From the NCBI GenBank assembly GCA_030151145.1, contig JASLEL010000169.1:1-6880 (forward strand): DNA of 6,880 bases, read 5' to 3'. The position numbers and the translations under genes were made by a program. Shown here one piece after another: positions 5,534 through 6,880 of the stretch. The notes below the pieces were generated by a model that saw nothing but the letters and a program-made list of their open reading frames with translations, was not told the origin of the DNA and did no database searches. Numbering within the stretch: the stretch's first letter is position 1; each line of letters starts with the position of its first letter. The DNA is from Aquirhabdus sp. (GTDB taxonomy: Bacteria; Pseudomonadota; Gammaproteobacteria; Pseudomonadales; Moraxellaceae).

Positions 5534-5956
5534 TTAGCCGCGCGCAGGAGGCTGGGTAATGAATGCGATCTTGGCAATACCGGCACGCTGTGTGGTGACG
5601 ATGACCTTACCGATGGCTTCATACTTGGTTTCCTGATCGCCACGGATGTGAACCTCAGGTTGCGGCTTCTGCACAGCGACTTCTTTGAGGCGCGCAAGCA
5701 GGGTGGCATTGGTCACGTACTGTTCATTCCAGAACACATCACCGGTCTTGTTCACAGCCAAGGTGATGTTTTCAGGTTTGGTCTTGTACGGATGATCGAT
5801 TTCTTCCGGCAGTTGGACCTTGATGGTATGGGTCACAACCGGAATCGTGATCAGGAAGATGATCAGCAGTACCAACATCACGTCCACGAGGGGCGTGGTG
5901 TTGATGGTACCAATCATTTCCTCATCATCATCTTCGGAGAGTTGAGACATCGCCAT
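5534..5956 (-). CDS. exbD1: ExbD-family protein, first paralogue (ExbD1)
   Basis: ExbD works with ExbB in the inner membrane to convert proton motive force into TonB conformational energy for outer-membrane receptors. The 140-residue product has an acidic cytoplasmic N-terminus (SEDDDEE, 7-13), a single membrane helix (about 23-42) with Asp25 in NTTPLVDVMLVL, and a periplasmic domain with the canonical KVQLPEE (46-52) and GDQETKYEAIGKV (106-118). The start at 5956 lies only 2 nt after the exbB stop codon; AAGGGTGA at the end of exbB serves as ribosome-binding site, so the two are translationally coupled. A second ATG two codons in is possible. Of the two ExbD copies this one is nearer to the typical sequence. 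Confidence 0.93.
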   Translation of the reverse strand: MAMSQLSEDDDEEMIGTINTTPLVDVMLVLLIIFLITIPVVTHTIKVQLPEEIDHPYKTKPENITLAVNKTGDVFWNEQYVTNATLLARLKEVAVQKPQPEVHIRGDQETKYEAIGKVIVTTQRAGIAKIAFITQPPARG

Positions 5957-5958
5957 AC

Positions 5959-6840
5959 TTATTCACCCTTTTTGGCGTTGGAGCTGGTGCTCATCAGGCC
6001 ACTGAGCAGGACCGAGTGCAGGTCATCGCTGAATTCACGGATTTCTTCCATCGCGGTCTTGTTGCGACGGACCAGCCAGTTGTAGCCCAGTACCGCAGGC
6101 ACCGCAACTGCCAGACCGATTGCGGTCATGATCAGCGCCTCACCCACAGGACCGGCCACTTTATCAATCGATGCTTGACCAGCAATACCGATCGCGGTCA
6201 GCGCGTGGTAAATACCCCAAACGGTACCGAATAGACCCACGAACGGTGCAGTCGAACCAACGGTGGCAAGGAAAGCCAGACCGTTGTTCAGACGGCTTTT
6301 GACTTTGTCGACTGCGCGCTGGATGGACATGGTGATCCAGGTGTTCAGATCGATACGCTCAAGCAGTGCGCCATCGTGGTGTACGGTGGATTTGCTGCCC
6401 GATTGCGCGATGAAGCGATAGGCGCTGGTCGGGGAGAGGGTGTCGATACCGGCTTCAACAGACGGTGCAGCCCAGAAGGCTTTCTTGGCGTCTTTGGACT
6501 GGGTGCCGAGTTTGAATTGCTCGTACAGCTTGGTGATGATGATGTACCAGCTGCCCATCGACATCAGCACGAGGATGATCAGGGTGCCGCGTGCGACGAA
6601 GTCACCGCCTTTCCACAGGGCGTCGAGGCCGTATGGGTTTTTGACGCTTTCCTGAGTTGCAGGCTCTGGTGGTGGCACGGGTGCGCCAGCAGTAGGCGTG
6701 CTGGCAGCGGTGCTGTCTACGGCAGCGGAGGCAGGAGCACTTGCGGCGTCATCGGCAAAGGTGAGCGGGGACACCGCCATGGTGCTGGCGATGAGGCCGG
6801 CGGCCATCAGTTTGCTTGCGGTCTTAAACAGGTTGGTCAT
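5959..6840 (-). CDS. exbB: ExbB, MotA/TolQ/ExbB proton channel family, with signal peptide and periplasmic extension
   Basis: ExbB forms the pentameric inner-membrane channel that, with ExbD and TonB, powers uptake of siderophores and other ligands. The 293-residue product is longer than E. coli ExbB (244). Residues 1-29 look like a cleavable signal peptide ending TFA, followed by an Ala/Thr/Ser/Pro-rich linker (about 30-62), as in long-form ExbB proteins. TM1 is at about 84-103. TM2 carries the hallmark TVGSTAPFVGLFGTVWG (193-209), and TM3 carries PVGEALIMTAIGLAVAVPA (231-249). Thr197, Glu234 and Thr239 occupy the positions of E. coli Thr148, Glu176 and Thr181, so the channel should be functional. 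GGAG lies 9 nt upstream of the ATG. It is first in the operon as visible; tonB may precede it beyond the right edge. Only 40 bp upstream are in the window and they show no Fur box. TolQ is the main alternative, but the signal peptide and the paired exbD genes favour ExbB. Confidence 0.93.
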   Translation of the reverse strand: MTNLFKTASKLMAAGLIASTMAVSPLTFADDAASAPASAAVDSTAASTPTAGAPVPPPEPATQESVKNPYGLDALWKGGDFVARGTLIILVLMSMGSWYIIITKLYEQFKLGTQSKDAKKAFWAAPSVEAGIDTLSPTSAYRFIAQSGSKSTVHHDGALLERIDLNTWITMSIQRAVDKVKSRLNNGLAFLATVGSTAPFVGLFGTVWGIYHALTAIGIAGQASIDKVAGPVGEALIMTAIGLAVAVPAVLGYNWLVRRNKTAMEEIREFSDDLHSVLLSGLMSTSSNAKKGE

Positions 6841-6880
6841 CTAGATTAACTCCAAAATAAAGAATAAGGTTCAATTCAAT

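Noticed and set aside
5648..6085. 145-codon open frame antisense to exbD1 and the end of exbB
   Set aside because: It spans two real genes on the other strand and has a His/Asp/Arg-rich composition with no family resemblance.
6376..6849. 157-codon open frame antisense to exbB
   Set aside because: It lies opposite a well-recognised gene, has no domain, and its Gly/Arg/His-rich composition fits a shadow frame.
6841..6880. Possible Fur box upstream of exbB
   Set aside because: The 40 bp available are AT-rich but do not match the GATAAT-type repeat; the true promoter is probably outside the window.

Overview
This window looks like ordinary chromosome from a gammaproteobacterium of moderately high GC. 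The gene set and its order (engB, a c5-type cytochrome, rnfH convergent with bamE, fur, and exbB-exbD-exbD) recall Pseudomonadales, and the Fur sequence and the tandem exbD pair make a Moraxellaceae-type genome a reasonable guess. That assignment is inference from remembered family features, not a search result. I see no insertion sequence, phage gene, tRNA, rRNA or CRISPR array.

Layout, left to right. A long bidirectional terminator (22-74) is followed by engB on the minus strand (ribosome-assembly GTPase). A 234-bp divergent spacer carries a -10 box for each direction and leads to a small secreted c5-like cytochrome c on the plus strand, closed by its own terminator. Next come two translationally coupled plus-strand genes: a 378-residue polytopic membrane protein that reads as a degenerate neurotransmitter:sodium symporter (NSS/LeuT-fold) relative, and rnfH. 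A bidirectional terminator separates rnfH from the convergent bamE (outer-membrane assembly lipoprotein). A 345-bp divergent spacer separates bamE from fur (ferric uptake regulator). After fur and its terminator comes rimJ-like GNAT acetyltransferase on the minus strand, then a further terminator. The window ends with a tight minus-strand operon, exbB-exbD1-exbD2, encoding the proton-driven energiser of TonB-dependent outer-membrane transport.

Functionally the window holds housekeeping and envelope genes. Fur (iron sensing) and ExbB/ExbD/ExbD2 (energising iron-siderophore uptake) are logically linked, but I found no convincing Fur box here; the exbB promoter lies mostly beyond the right edge. 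BamE serves the outer membrane, EngB and RimJ act on ribosomes, and the cytochrome acts in the periplasm.

The most interesting item is the NSS-like protein. It keeps the family's TM2, TM6-like and C-terminal signatures but has lost the TM1 motif that binds ion and substrate, and it sits directly upstream of rnfH, where many gammaproteobacteria have ratA. I found no clear novel multi-gene system in this window.
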